Part shown: piece after piece, positions 27,243 to 34,796 of the stretch | Layout of the letters: each line of letters opens with the position of its first letter | Numbering within the stretch: the first letter of the stretch is position 1 | Source: Lacrimispora amygdalina | Lineage (GTDB): Bacteria; Bacillota; Clostridia; Lachnospirales; Lachnospiraceae | Reading direction: 5' to 3' | DNA length: 64,000 bases | NCBI RefSeq assembly: GCF_003432035.1 | Contig: NZ_QOHO01000002.1 | Span: forward strand, 62,001 to 126,000 | Translations under genes and position numbers: made by a program | Notes under the pieces: generated by a model | Databases searched by the model: none | Told to the model about the DNA's origin: nothing | What the model saw: only the letters and a program-made list of their open reading frames with translations

Positions 27243-30200
27243 CTAGAGGCAATACAGAACATAATCCTGCAGCTCGCGGCGAAAACCTGCCTGACGAAGC
27301 AAATTTTCAGCTTCCTCCGGGTACTCTTTTATTACAATTCTGTTTCGGAAAGGGTATATCCTATGTCCCATAAATTCCTTAACAAACACCTTAAGCGCAT
27401 CCCCTGCACAATCCATATCAAATATCTTTAGGACTTTTCCCTGGCGTTCAAAAATGGCTGCTGGTATTCCTTTCCATAATGCTACTGCAGTTCCCTGGAC
27501 ATTCAGAAATGATTTTCCTTCCTTATGCTTTAATACTTTCCCCCACAGCTGGGCTGGATCAGCCCCGCTTAACCAGATTACTTCTTTGCCGGGATTTGAA
27601 AGACTTACCATGGTTCCAGCATAATTTTTATCCCGGATAAATTGAATTCCTGACAGGCCTTCAATAAAATACCCCCTCCGCACCCTGCCAGTATATTCCC
27701 AGATCCGCAGTGTCTCCAGTGCCGCACTCCAGGTCAGACCTTTGATTGTCTCCCTGCACACAATCACGGTTCTGTCAAAGTTACGGTCAAGCAGTTGTTC
27801 AACGGTTGCTTCCTTCCTCGGACGTACTGCTTCCCATCTGCCGGTTAATAAAACTTTTGTCCTGGCATTTACCCGCTGGCGAACAGTTCCCTTGTTCCAT
27901 TTATCCCGGTTCATAAGCTGCCTGACCGGAATCAGGCTGTCTGCACTTACAAGCCCTTTTTCTGCCAGTGAAAACAAGGCTTCATAAGGCGATCCCCCTA
28001 TGATTTCTTCCAATCTCTGCATGAAACTTGCACCATGTTTTAACAGGGCACCATATACGGCTTTTTCCTCCCCCTCCAGCTGTTCATGGACTACGGATAA
28101 ATCTGCACTCCAGTCAATATCAGCAGTCTGATGGAACGTAAGGTCAGAACCGTTTTCCAGCTGCCAGAATACTTTACCCGCTGATAGCAGCGAATCCATA
28201 AGTTCCGGGCGATAGTTTCCCACCCGCGCAGGCAAAAGTACATTCTCCCACAGATCTACATAAAAGGGCTGATCCAGTAGTCCTTCCAATGCAGTTTGAA
28301 GCTGTTCAAGGGGGGATGCGGTTATCCGAAGGCGCATTGCCATAAGAGCGGCATAACACCCGGAAGGAAGGGTGGTGATCTGCTTTCTTCTGTTTTTAAT
28401 TGTCTCATTTCTGGCTCTGTCATAAAGGTCTGCGTGATAATAAACGTCATCCTGTAAAATTACTTTCCTCTGGTCACACAAAGCAGTTAAAATATCAAGT
28501 GCCTTTTCCTCTGACCATAAATACCGTTCAGCTGTCTGTTCTAATGTTTTTGCTCCCCGATACTTAAGCATTCTTTGGACAAGGCGTTTTCCTGCATTCT
28601 TCTGTCCCTTTATCAGAGCATTTTCATATTCATCGGCATGCTCTGCCGCAATCCATAAGCCGGGTTCTACGTAGAGTGCCCTTCCCTTAAAAGCCAGGGA
28701 CTCCAGCCATTCAATAGGAATATCAAGTTCTCCTGCTTCCATATCCCCTTCTATCATAAGAAGCGTATGAAGCTGTTCCTCATCTTCGGGAAGATGTATT
28801 CTCTGAGAAACACGGGCCAGATGCTCAGGCTCGGGAGTGATTTTGTTGGCCGCTTCATGAACCGCCTCCTTCACCGTCTCATGGATGCTCTGAGTCGTGG
28901 GAGCATAATCATACATCATGGAAGCTTCTGTCTGGCGCCTTAAAGGCAGTGACATGGGGGAAGGTGTCTCCAAGTACATTTCCCGTATCTGGATGTTTCC
29001 TGATTGTATCTCAAATAAAATGGATTGCAGTCCCTTTAAATCCCAAAAGTCCTCCAGACATTCCCGCTTTGTCTCTCTTAGTATGGGATGGGTTTCCTCT
29101 TTTACAAGGCCAGACAGCATCTGTGCACTTTTCATTCGCTGGATCCAGAGCGGCTGACGCTTTTGATTTCTTACTCCCATAAGCAGCGCCCTGGCGGCAT
29201 TGTAACGGAAATTCATGTTAAATAAAGGGGTCGCCGGAAGTAATGCAGCGACAACGGCATCTGCCTTTTGAGGAGATACTTCATAAATAAGTCCATCAGG
29301 CAAAGTGGTTCCATCATAAGGAAACAATAAAAAACCATCGTCATCTGCCGTGCAGTTTATGGTAGTCTCCATATGAAGCTTTGCTGCTTCAGTCACAAGA
29401 AGAGACAGGGGTTCATTGATCTGACGTCCAAATACAGAATGAACCATCATCTGATGATTGCTGTTTTCATCCATAAAGTGCTCTACCAGTATGGTTCTGT
29501 CATCCGGAAGAATTCCCGTACTTTTCTGCTGACTGAGCAGATAATCCAGGGCACGCTCTCCTGTCACTTCATCTAAGCCAAGCTTTGTTAATTCTTGATA
29601 TAGGGCTTCTGTACTGCCGGACTCATTAAATCTGCGGTAAATCTCCCCGAATGCAAGTCCGGTCCCAAGTTTTCGTCCCTTAATATCTCCATGCCAGAAG
29701 GGAAGCCTGGCGCCGGAAGGATTTGCCTGTGATACGATCACCGTATCCCGCATGATACTGACAATCTGCCATGCGAAAGTACCAAGTAAAAACCGATCCC
29801 CGATTCTGCTTTCAAAGACAAACTCCTCATCAAGCTCTCCCAGTCTGACTCCGCTCTCTGACCGGACCGTATAAAGACCTCTGTCAGGAATGGTTCCACC
29901 TGCACTGACTGCCAGCATACGGCTGTAAGCATCCCCGCTGATCCGGTCATGAATCCGGTCGTAAATAATACGGGGTCTTACCGGAATATCCTGTTCATGC
30001 TCATAATCACCTGCGAGCATTCGCAAAACATCTTTTACATCCTCTGCTGTTACCTCATAAAATGGATAAGCCCGGGCTAAAATACCCATCACATCTTCCA
30101 CCCCGAATTCCTGGGTACATGCCATGGATACCAGATGCTGGGCAAGTACATCCAGACATAGTCTGGGCGGTCTGGCATATTCTATCTTCCCGTTTCTGGC

Positions 30201-31373
30201 CGCTTCTGCGGTAAATCCGCAAAATAAGCCTTCCGAAGCCTCTCTGGGAAACATATACATGACGCTGACACGCCCGGGATTATGCCCGGCACGGCCCAGC
30301 CGCTGCATAGTGCTGGAGACTGAGCGGGGGCAGCCAACCTGAAATACCTGTTTGATTTCTCCTACGTCAATTCCAAGTTCCATGGAGGAAGTGGTACAAA
30401 GAAGTTTCAAAGAACCATTACGCAGTGCCTGCTCCACTTCCAAACGCTGTTCCTTTGATAAACTCCCGTGATGGGTGCGGGCGAAACCTTCTCCGCCTAA
30501 CTCGTTAATGAAATGGGCAAGCTTTTCTGCATATGCCCGTCCTTCCACAAATGCCAGAGAGCTGCCTGTTCCTCCTATATAAGAATATATGGTTTTTGCA
30601 ATGTCTTTCCAGACAGAATCCTTCCCCTGAATACCTCCGTCTGAAAATGGACTTTTTATTTCAATCCGTATCTCCTTGTTCATCTTAGGCGCCACAATGG
30701 AAACCTCTCCCGGAGCCAGGTAATTGGCTGCAAGATTAAGAGGTTCAATGGTAGCGGATAATCCGATCCGCTGCAAAGGCTTACTGCAAAGCTTGTCCAG
30801 TCTGGCTGCAGAAAGCATTAAATGCGCTCCTCTTTTGGTGTCAATCATCACATGCAGCTCATCGATAATCAGCGCTTTTGCTGTCTTTAAGATTTTCTGT
30901 CCTGATTTACTGGTCAGCATCAGATAGAAGGATTCCGGAGTTGTTATGAGAATGTGGGGAGGTTTTTTAATCATCTGGTTCCGCTCTTTTTGTGTGGTAT
31001 CACCGGTTCGGATTCCCACGGAAAGTTCCTGAAAGTTATAATTCCCTGACTTTTTTCTCTCCTCCACAATTCCTTCCAGCGGCCGGCGGAGATTTTCCCT
31101 GATGTCACCAGCCAGAGATTTTAAAGGAGAGATATAAATCAGCTGCACTTCCTGTTTTAACTGCCCGCCTGCTGCTTCGTTTAAAAACCTGTCAAGAAAT
31201 ATCAAAAACGCCGTCAGTGTCTTACCCGTTCCGGTAGGGGCAGAAACAAGCGTGTGCCTGCCTGCTGCAATTTCAGGCCATGCCTGTTTCTGAACCAGGG
31301 TAGGGGTACCAAGAGCACGTTCAAACCAGTGTCTGGTATCTGTTTGAAAAAGTTCCATGGAATGATCTGACAT
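27243..31373 (-). CDS. lhr: Large DEAD/DEAH-box helicase, Lhr type
   Basis: The 1376-residue protein has a superfamily 2 helicase core: Walker A S-A-P-T-G-T-G-K-T (44-52), D-E-L-H box near residue 170, S-A-T, and motif VI Q-R-L-G-R-A-G-H near 375. After the helicase core come the winged-helix and beta-barrel Lhr-core parts, and then a long C-terminal extension like that of bacterial long Lhr proteins. Lhr translocates 3' to 5' on single-stranded nucleic acid and is linked to DNA repair. GGAGG precedes the ATG. It forms its own transcription unit and is divergent from the AT-rich plus-strand genes at 31.5-33 kb. Confidence 0.9.
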   Translation of the reverse strand: MSDHSMELFQTDTRHWFERALGTPTLVQKQAWPEIAAGRHTLVSAPTGTGKTLTAFLIFLDRFLNEAAGGQLKQEVQLIYISPLKSLAGDIRENLRRPLEGIVEERKKSGNYNFQELSVGIRTGDTTQKERNQMIKKPPHILITTPESFYLMLTSKSGQKILKTAKALIIDELHVMIDTKRGAHLMLSAARLDKLCSKPLQRIGLSATIEPLNLAANYLAPGEVSIVAPKMNKEIRIEIKSPFSDGGIQGKDSVWKDIAKTIYSYIGGTGSSLAFVEGRAYAEKLAHFINELGGEGFARTHHGSLSKEQRLEVEQALRNGSLKLLCTTSSMELGIDVGEIKQVFQVGCPRSVSSTMQRLGRAGHNPGRVSVMYMFPREASEGLFCGFTAEAARNGKIEYARPPRLCLDVLAQHLVSMACTQEFGVEDVMGILARAYPFYEVTAEDVKDVLRMLAGDYEHEQDIPVRPRIIYDRIHDRISGDAYSRMLAVSAGGTIPDRGLYTVRSESGVRLGELDEEFVFESRIGDRFLLGTFAWQIVSIMRDTVIVSQANPSGARLPFWHGDIKGRKLGTGLAFGEIYRRFNESGSTEALYQELTKLGLDEVTGERALDYLLSQQKSTGILPDDRTILVEHFMDENSNHQMMVHSVFGRQINEPLSLLVTEAAKLHMETTINCTADDDGFLLFPYDGTTLPDGLIYEVSPQKADAVVAALLPATPLFNMNFRYNAARALLMGVRNQKRQPLWIQRMKSAQMLSGLVKEETHPILRETKRECLEDFWDLKGLQSILFEIQSGNIQIREMYLETPSPMSLPLRRQTEASMMYDYAPTTQSIHETVKEAVHEAANKITPEPEHLARVSQRIHLPEDEEQLHTLLMIEGDMEAGELDIPIEWLESLAFKGRALYVEPGLWIAAEHADEYENALIKGQKNAGKRLVQRMLKYRGAKTLEQTAERYLWSEEKALDILTALCDQRKVILQDDVYYHADLYDRARNETIKNRRKQITTLPSGCYAALMAMRLRITASPLEQLQTALEGLLDQPFYVDLWENVLLPARVGNYRPELMDSLLSAGKVFWQLENGSDLTFHQTADIDWSADLSVVHEQLEGEEKAVYGALLKHGASFMQRLEEIIGGSPYEALFSLAEKGLVSADSLIPVRQLMNRDKWNKGTVRQRVNARTKVLLTGRWEAVRPRKEATVEQLLDRNFDRTVIVCRETIKGLTWSAALETLRIWEYTGRVRRGYFIEGLSGIQFIRDKNYAGTMVSLSNPGKEVIWLSGADPAQLWGKVLKHKEGKSFLNVQGTAVALWKGIPAAIFERQGKVLKIFDMDCAGDALKVFVKEFMGHRIYPFRNRIVIKEYPEEAENLLRQAGFRRELQDYVLYCL

Positions 31374-31573
31374 AGACGCCTCCGTTTTTTAATATTTCAT
31401 TGCTGTATTGTTTTATTATAAATAATGGTATGTAACCTGTCAATTTATGAAATAACAAATAACACAAAGGTAGTTAATTTAAAGTCAATGTTTACAAATA
31501 AGAATTTAATTCCTTTTTATTAAACATAACCGGTTATAAAACAATGTTGATTATAATAAAGGAGGAATTAATT

Positions 31574-32062
31574 ATGGGTTACGGAGATCCATTAAACAGT
31601 ACGAATGATTTAAAAGACAGGAGTCAAACAGATCTTATTGCACGTATGCTCTATTCAGAAGCAAGGGGTGAATCAGATCAAGGCAGAAGAGGTTGCGGCT
31701 ATGTAGTTAGAAACAGAATGGCTAAAAACTCATCCGAATTTGGTGGAAATTCATATTCGGGAGTAATACTAAAAAAATATTCATTTGAAGGAATGACAAC
31801 AGAATCTGCATTAAAGCCTGATATAAACTCAACTGCTTGGAAAGAATGCTTAGAATTAGCACAAAAATTTTTCTTAAATCCGGATAGCATTGTAAATCCT
31901 ATAGGAACTTGTCTTTGGTTTGTCACAAATAGCTTATACAAAAACAAAATCAAAAAATCAGGTTCAACAGAATCATATACCTTTAATGGTAGAGATTATG
32001 TTAAAGTTACGGAAAAAAAGGTTATTGGAGGACATACTTTTTTTAAAGTTCAAGGTTATTAA
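31574..32062 (+). CDS. Cell wall hydrolase, SleB-like (Hydrolase_2 domain)
   Basis: I start it at ATG 31574, where AAGGAGG lies 7 nt upstream, rather than at the in-frame ATG 31544. The 162-residue protein is essentially one SleB-like domain: A-R-M-L-Y-S-E-A-R-G-E (the likely catalytic Glu29 and a second Glu33), G-Y-V-V-R-N-R, and a C-terminal N-P-I-G-T-C-L-W-F. The family cleaves spore cortex or cell wall peptidoglycan. Unlike germination SleB it has no signal peptide and no peptidoglycan-binding domain, so export is unexplained. The DNA is visibly more AT-rich than its flanks, consistent with recent acquisition. A terminator hairpin follows. Confidence 0.82.
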   Translation: MGYGDPLNSTNDLKDRSQTDLIARMLYSEARGESDQGRRGCGYVVRNRMAKNSSEFGGNSYSGVILKKYSFEGMTTESALKPDINSTAWKECLELAQKFFLNPDSIVNPIGTCLWFVTNSLYKNKIKKSGSTESYTFNGRDYVKVTEKKVIGGHTFFKVQGY

Positions 32063-32075
32063 TTAATAGAAAAGT

Positions 32076-32112
32076 AAGCTCTGGCTGACATTTTCAGTTA
32101 GAGCTTATTTTT
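32076..32112 (+). terminator. Rho-independent terminator of the SleB-like gene
   Basis: AAGCTCTGGCTGA (32076-32088) pairs with TCAGTTAGAGCTT (32094-32106), with a G-U pair and a mismatch near the loop, followed by ATTTTT. It lies 14 bp after the stop codon on the plus strand. Confidence 0.75.
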
Positions 32113-32168
32113 CTGTTAATAAAACAATCGTTGCAATCATATATTAATAGAGCATTAGTTTCAACAAG

Positions 32169-32197
32169 TTGACAAAACTTTGTGCATAAACTATTAT
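32169..32197 (+). promoter_or_regulatory. Sigma-A type promoter of the 32.2-kb gene
   Basis: A consensus TTGACA (32169-32174), 17-bp spacer and TATTAT (32192-32197) lie about 33 bp before the ATG of the 255-residue gene. The start point is expected near 32204. Confidence 0.7.
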
Positions 32198-32229
32198 AGT
32201 AGTTAAATTATCTACGAGGGGAATTAAGT

Positions 32230-32997
32230 ATGAACGTTAAAAGAAAGTATATTTATTTTGGAATAGCAGTTATATTAGCTGGAATAGTCATATTATATTT
32301 AAACAAACATCAAGCCAATAAAGAGTTAAGTATTGACAAATTAGATAAGAATATTACAAATGAAGATACATTTAAAAAATCTAAATATCCTTTATTAGCT
32401 GAAATTCCAGAAAAGAATTTTTATGTATATGGCATGAATGATAATACTGATAATTATAAAGGTATCATAGTAAGATATGGAAATGAGTTAAAAAATTATG
32501 ACATCAAATATATGACACCGATGTTTGTTCTTCCTAAATTAAAAGTAATTCAAATTGGTCAACAGGATATCATATTATGCTCTTTTAATACTGAATCAGG
32601 ATCTGAGGTGTATATTGAAGATTTATATGGTTTTTACCAGGACTCTAAGAATTCTTTAAATATTATGAATTTTTCGGCGGATAATTATAAAAAACAATTA
32701 AATGAAGCAATTAACTACAAATTACAGAGTGACAATGTTTTAGATATAATTATTAATAATAAAGATTTATATGACATTGATCTTAATAACTTTAATGATT
32801 CGAATTGGAATTTTGAAAAAATTTCTTATGGTAACAATGTATCATTTTCTTTTGATAGTGGAATAAATATAACTTTAGGAATAGAAGCTTATTTCACTAA
32901 TATTGTTACACCACAATATATTGGGACCATAAAAGCTGATGTTGTAATCAATGAAGATAAATCATTCATTTTGGATAATATAAAAGTAGAAAAATAA
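32230..32997 (+). CDS. Membrane-anchored hypothetical protein
   Basis: The 255-residue protein has a positively charged N-terminus followed by one hydrophobic segment (about residues 8-25, Y-F-G-I-A-V-I-L-A-G-I-V-I-L-Y-L) with no cleavage or lipobox pattern, so it is probably anchored with the rest outside. The remainder is hydrophilic and Asn/Asp/Lys-rich, typical of an AT-rich gene. GAGGGG lies 8 nt before ATG. I do not recognise the family. It has its own promoter and is followed by a large hairpin at 33025-33061. It shares its AT-richness with the SleB-like gene. Confidence 0.65.
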   Translation: MNVKRKYIYFGIAVILAGIVILYLNKHQANKELSIDKLDKNITNEDTFKKSKYPLLAEIPEKNFYVYGMNDNTDNYKGIIVRYGNELKNYDIKYMTPMFVLPKLKVIQIGQQDIILCSFNTESGSEVYIEDLYGFYQDSKNSLNIMNFSADNYKKQLNEAINYKLQSDNVLDIIINNKDLYDIDLNNFNDSNWNFEKISYGNNVSFSFDSGINITLGIEAYFTNIVTPQYIGTIKADVVINEDKSFILDNIKVEK

Positions 32998-33024
32998 CTA
33001 TTAACCCAGAGGGGGTTTAAGAAA

Positions 33025-33061
33025 GGGGCTGTCGCGCTAGATTACTTAGTGCTCCAGCCCC
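33025..33061. terminator. Hairpin between convergent genes
   Basis: GGGGCTG (33025-33031) pairs with CAGCCCC (33055-33061), and an inner GCGCTA/TAGTGC adds further pairing. It lies between the convergent 32.2-kb gene and the Staygreen-like gene and can act on both strands. T runs are short on both sides. Confidence 0.55.
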
Positions 33062-33097
33062 GATTTTAGCCGATTGATCAAACATCACAGCTGATTT

Positions 33098-33544
33098 TTA
33101 CTGATACATGCCAATTACTCCAAAATCATATGTTTTGTTATATTCAGGATTGCCTGAGATAAATTGAATATACACTGGTGCATGATCCAGATCAGGTTCT
33201 TTTTCAAACAAAAATCTGTCAGCCTGTCGTAATGCCTGAAGTGCAGTAGGCATTTCGTTATAGAATATCTTATTTCTTATGGATGGATCTCCGGTTACAC
33301 CCTCACCATCAACAATCACAGAGCCAATTAAAGCAACTCCTTCATTATATAATTCCCAGGCAATTTTCACCTCGTCATGCATTTTGGTAAATTGATCCTC
33401 TGCATACTCAGGGGCAACAAACACAAACAGTTCTGCGGTTATATCTGAGTGTGTAATCGTATATAATCTGCCCTTAACAGGCCCGTATGGTTCCATTATA
33501 TCCCGGTATTGTACAAATACCTTTTGAGAATTAAGCTTTTTCAC
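33098..33544 (-). CDS. Staygreen family protein
   Basis: I prefer the GTG at 33544, with AAGAGG 8 nt upstream, giving 148 residues that start V/M-K-K-L-N-S-Q-K-V; a longer frame from ATG 33574 has no site. The sequence T-I-T-H-S-D-I-T-A-E-L-F-V and the later R-N-K-I-F-Y-N-E-M-P-T-A-L-Q-A-L-R and H-A-P-V-Y-I-Q-F fit my memory of bacterial Staygreen domain proteins. Plant SGR is a magnesium dechelatase of chlorophyll; bacterial homologues act on chlorophyll derivatives in vitro, and their role in non-photosynthetic clostridia is unclear. It is probably cytoplasmic. No related genes are beside it. Confidence 0.7.
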   Translation of the reverse strand: MKKLNSQKVFVQYRDIMEPYGPVKGRLYTITHSDITAELFVFVAPEYAEDQFTKMHDEVKIAWELYNEGVALIGSVIVDGEGVTGDPSIRNKIFYNEMPTALQALRQADRFLFEKEPDLDHAPVYIQFISGNPEYNKTYDFGVIGMYQ

Positions 33545-33625
33545 CTTATAAACCTCTTTCATCAACAGTCTCATTTATGGTATGCATAAACACATAAATT
33601 TGTGATAAATATTTAGCCAGCCCAC

Positions 33626-33657
33626 AAAAAAAGCCCCGGAGGTGTGAGCTCCGGGGC
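33626..33657 (-). terminator. Rho-independent terminator of the 44-residue gene
   Basis: GCCCCGGAG (33633-33641) pairs with the GCTCCGGGGC arm ending at 33657, with a loop of about 6 nt, followed on the minus strand by seven Ts (33632-33626). It lies 8 bp past the stop of the small gene at 33665 and is one of the strongest terminators in the window. Confidence 0.85.
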
Positions 33658-33664
33658 TTGCTTA

Positions 33665-33799
33665 CTAGACATCATTGTGCTTAATGGACTTACGCTTGGC
33701 ATTTTTATTCTTATTCTGATTCTCTCTTGTAAGAGGCGTCTGACCATTGCATTTTTCCATTCTGGCTTCCTTATTATCCGGCTGACTGTCTTTTGGCAT
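33665..33799 (-). CDS. Small hydrophilic protein of 44 residues
   Basis: An ATG at 33799 with AAAGGAGC 7 nt upstream opens a 44-codon frame ending in TAG at 33665, and a strong terminator follows 8 bp later. The product begins M-P-K-D-S-Q-P-D-N-K and is rich in Asn, Lys and Gln, with no hydrophobic stretch, so it is probably disordered. The start signal, stop and terminator together make a real gene likely. I do not know its function; small basic, Asn-rich proteins of this kind are often spore-associated in clostridia, but that is a guess. Confidence 0.65.
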   Translation of the reverse strand: MPKDSQPDNKEARMEKCNGQTPLTRENQNKNKNAKRKSIKHNDV

Positions 33800-33868
33800 A
33801 AACAGGCTCCTTTCATTTTTTAATTAGGATGTGTCATTTTCAGAATCCTATGTATGCCCGCCGGTCAT

Positions 33869-34378
33869 TTATCTGCTCAGTATCTTTGTAATGCCTCCAA
33901 TATACAGATGATGATAATCTTTATCTGCATAAAATTTGGTGTCGATTTCAGGAATTACAAAGTTCTCCGGTTTCATGTCTGTTACAAAGAGTTTCTCACA
34001 GATTAAAACTTTGGACGCTTCATCAATGAAAGGCACACCATCTTCATGATTTACTGTTACTCCAACCTTTTTTATCTTATCTTCGTCTCTTCCTGATACG
34101 CTGCCTAAATATCCCAGTTCTTTTGCATATGCTTTATGATCCAGAAACGAGAGGGAAAAATGATCTGCACCGTCAACAAATTCTTTTGTAAATCGGCTTT
34201 GTCTGATGACAGCATAGGCAACACTTCTGCTCCATAAAATCCCAAGTCCGCCCCAGGAAGCCGTCATGGTATTTACCTTCCCGTCTTTTTCAGCTGTAAT
34301 CAGCATCCATTCATCCCCAATTAACTGAAATGGATTGTAATCAAACTCTTTTGCAGTAATGATTTGAAACGTGTTCAT
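33869..34378 (-). CDS. Flavin reductase family protein (FMN-binding split barrel)
   Basis: The 169-residue protein has the flavin reductase/FlaRed pattern: W-M-L-I-T-A ... K-V-N-T-M-T-A-S-W-G-G-L-G near residues 24-47, then S-V-A-Y-A-V-I-R-Q-S-R-F-T and F-S-L-S-F-L. AGGAGG lies 8 nt before ATG. The family binds FMN and reduces flavin or acts as a small oxidoreductase. It lies 26 bp downstream of the glutaredoxin-like gene on the same strand, so the two may be one redox operon. Confidence 0.88.
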   Translation of the reverse strand: MNTFQIITAKEFDYNPFQLIGDEWMLITAEKDGKVNTMTASWGGLGILWSRSVAYAVIRQSRFTKEFVDGADHFSLSFLDHKAYAKELGYLGSVSGRDEDKIKKVGVTVNHEDGVPFIDEASKVLICEKLFVTDMKPENFVIPEIDTKFYADKDYHHLYIGGITKILSR

Positions 34379-34404
34379 AAATTACCTCCTGATATAATTG
34401 TTAA

Positions 34405-34713
34405 TCAGCACCCTTTTCCATCAATGGAACAGGCATTCTGAACCGGTTGGGCTTTGACATCATCGATAAAATCAGCGATATCAAAAGTCTGAGTCCCATC
34501 TTCCAGAATAAAGAAAGGAATTCCGATTCTGCCTTCTTCCTTAACCGGTTTAAACATCTCATCATGATCCCGGTGGCTGAGAAATTCTTTTAATGTTGCA
34601 GTGTTCTTAGTAATATTTCTGTAATCCAGCTCAACTGCGGTAAGTTCTCCCAGCTGAGCCTTTGCTGCTACACAATCCGGACAGATTTCTGTCCCATACA
34701 TAATGATTTTCAT
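34405..34713 (-). CDS. Glutaredoxin-like thioredoxin-fold protein
   Basis: The 102-residue protein has a thioredoxin-like fold with the active-site C-P-D-C at about residues 11-14 and the cis-Pro segment G-I-P-F-F near 64-68. It ends in C-S-I-D-G-K-G-C, a second cysteine pair that could shuttle electrons or bind metal. It would reduce disulfides or act as a thiol carrier for the flavin reductase encoded 26 bp later. GGGAG precedes the ATG. A possible TATACT -10 lies about 50 bp upstream. Confidence 0.85.
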   Translation of the reverse strand: MKIIMYGTEICPDCVAAKAQLGELTAVELDYRNITKNTATLKEFLSHRDHDEMFKPVKEEGRIGIPFFILEDGTQTFDIADFIDDVKAQPVQNACSIDGKGC

Positions 34714-34796
34714 ATGGATCTCCCTTTCTATCTCATACAGTCGTAATCTTTGATGAGATCAGTATACCATATAATCCGGTTTCTTTTCTTATTTTT

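Noticed and set aside
31374-33097. A transposon or integrated element
   Set aside because: No transposase, integrase, terminal repeats or target duplication is visible.
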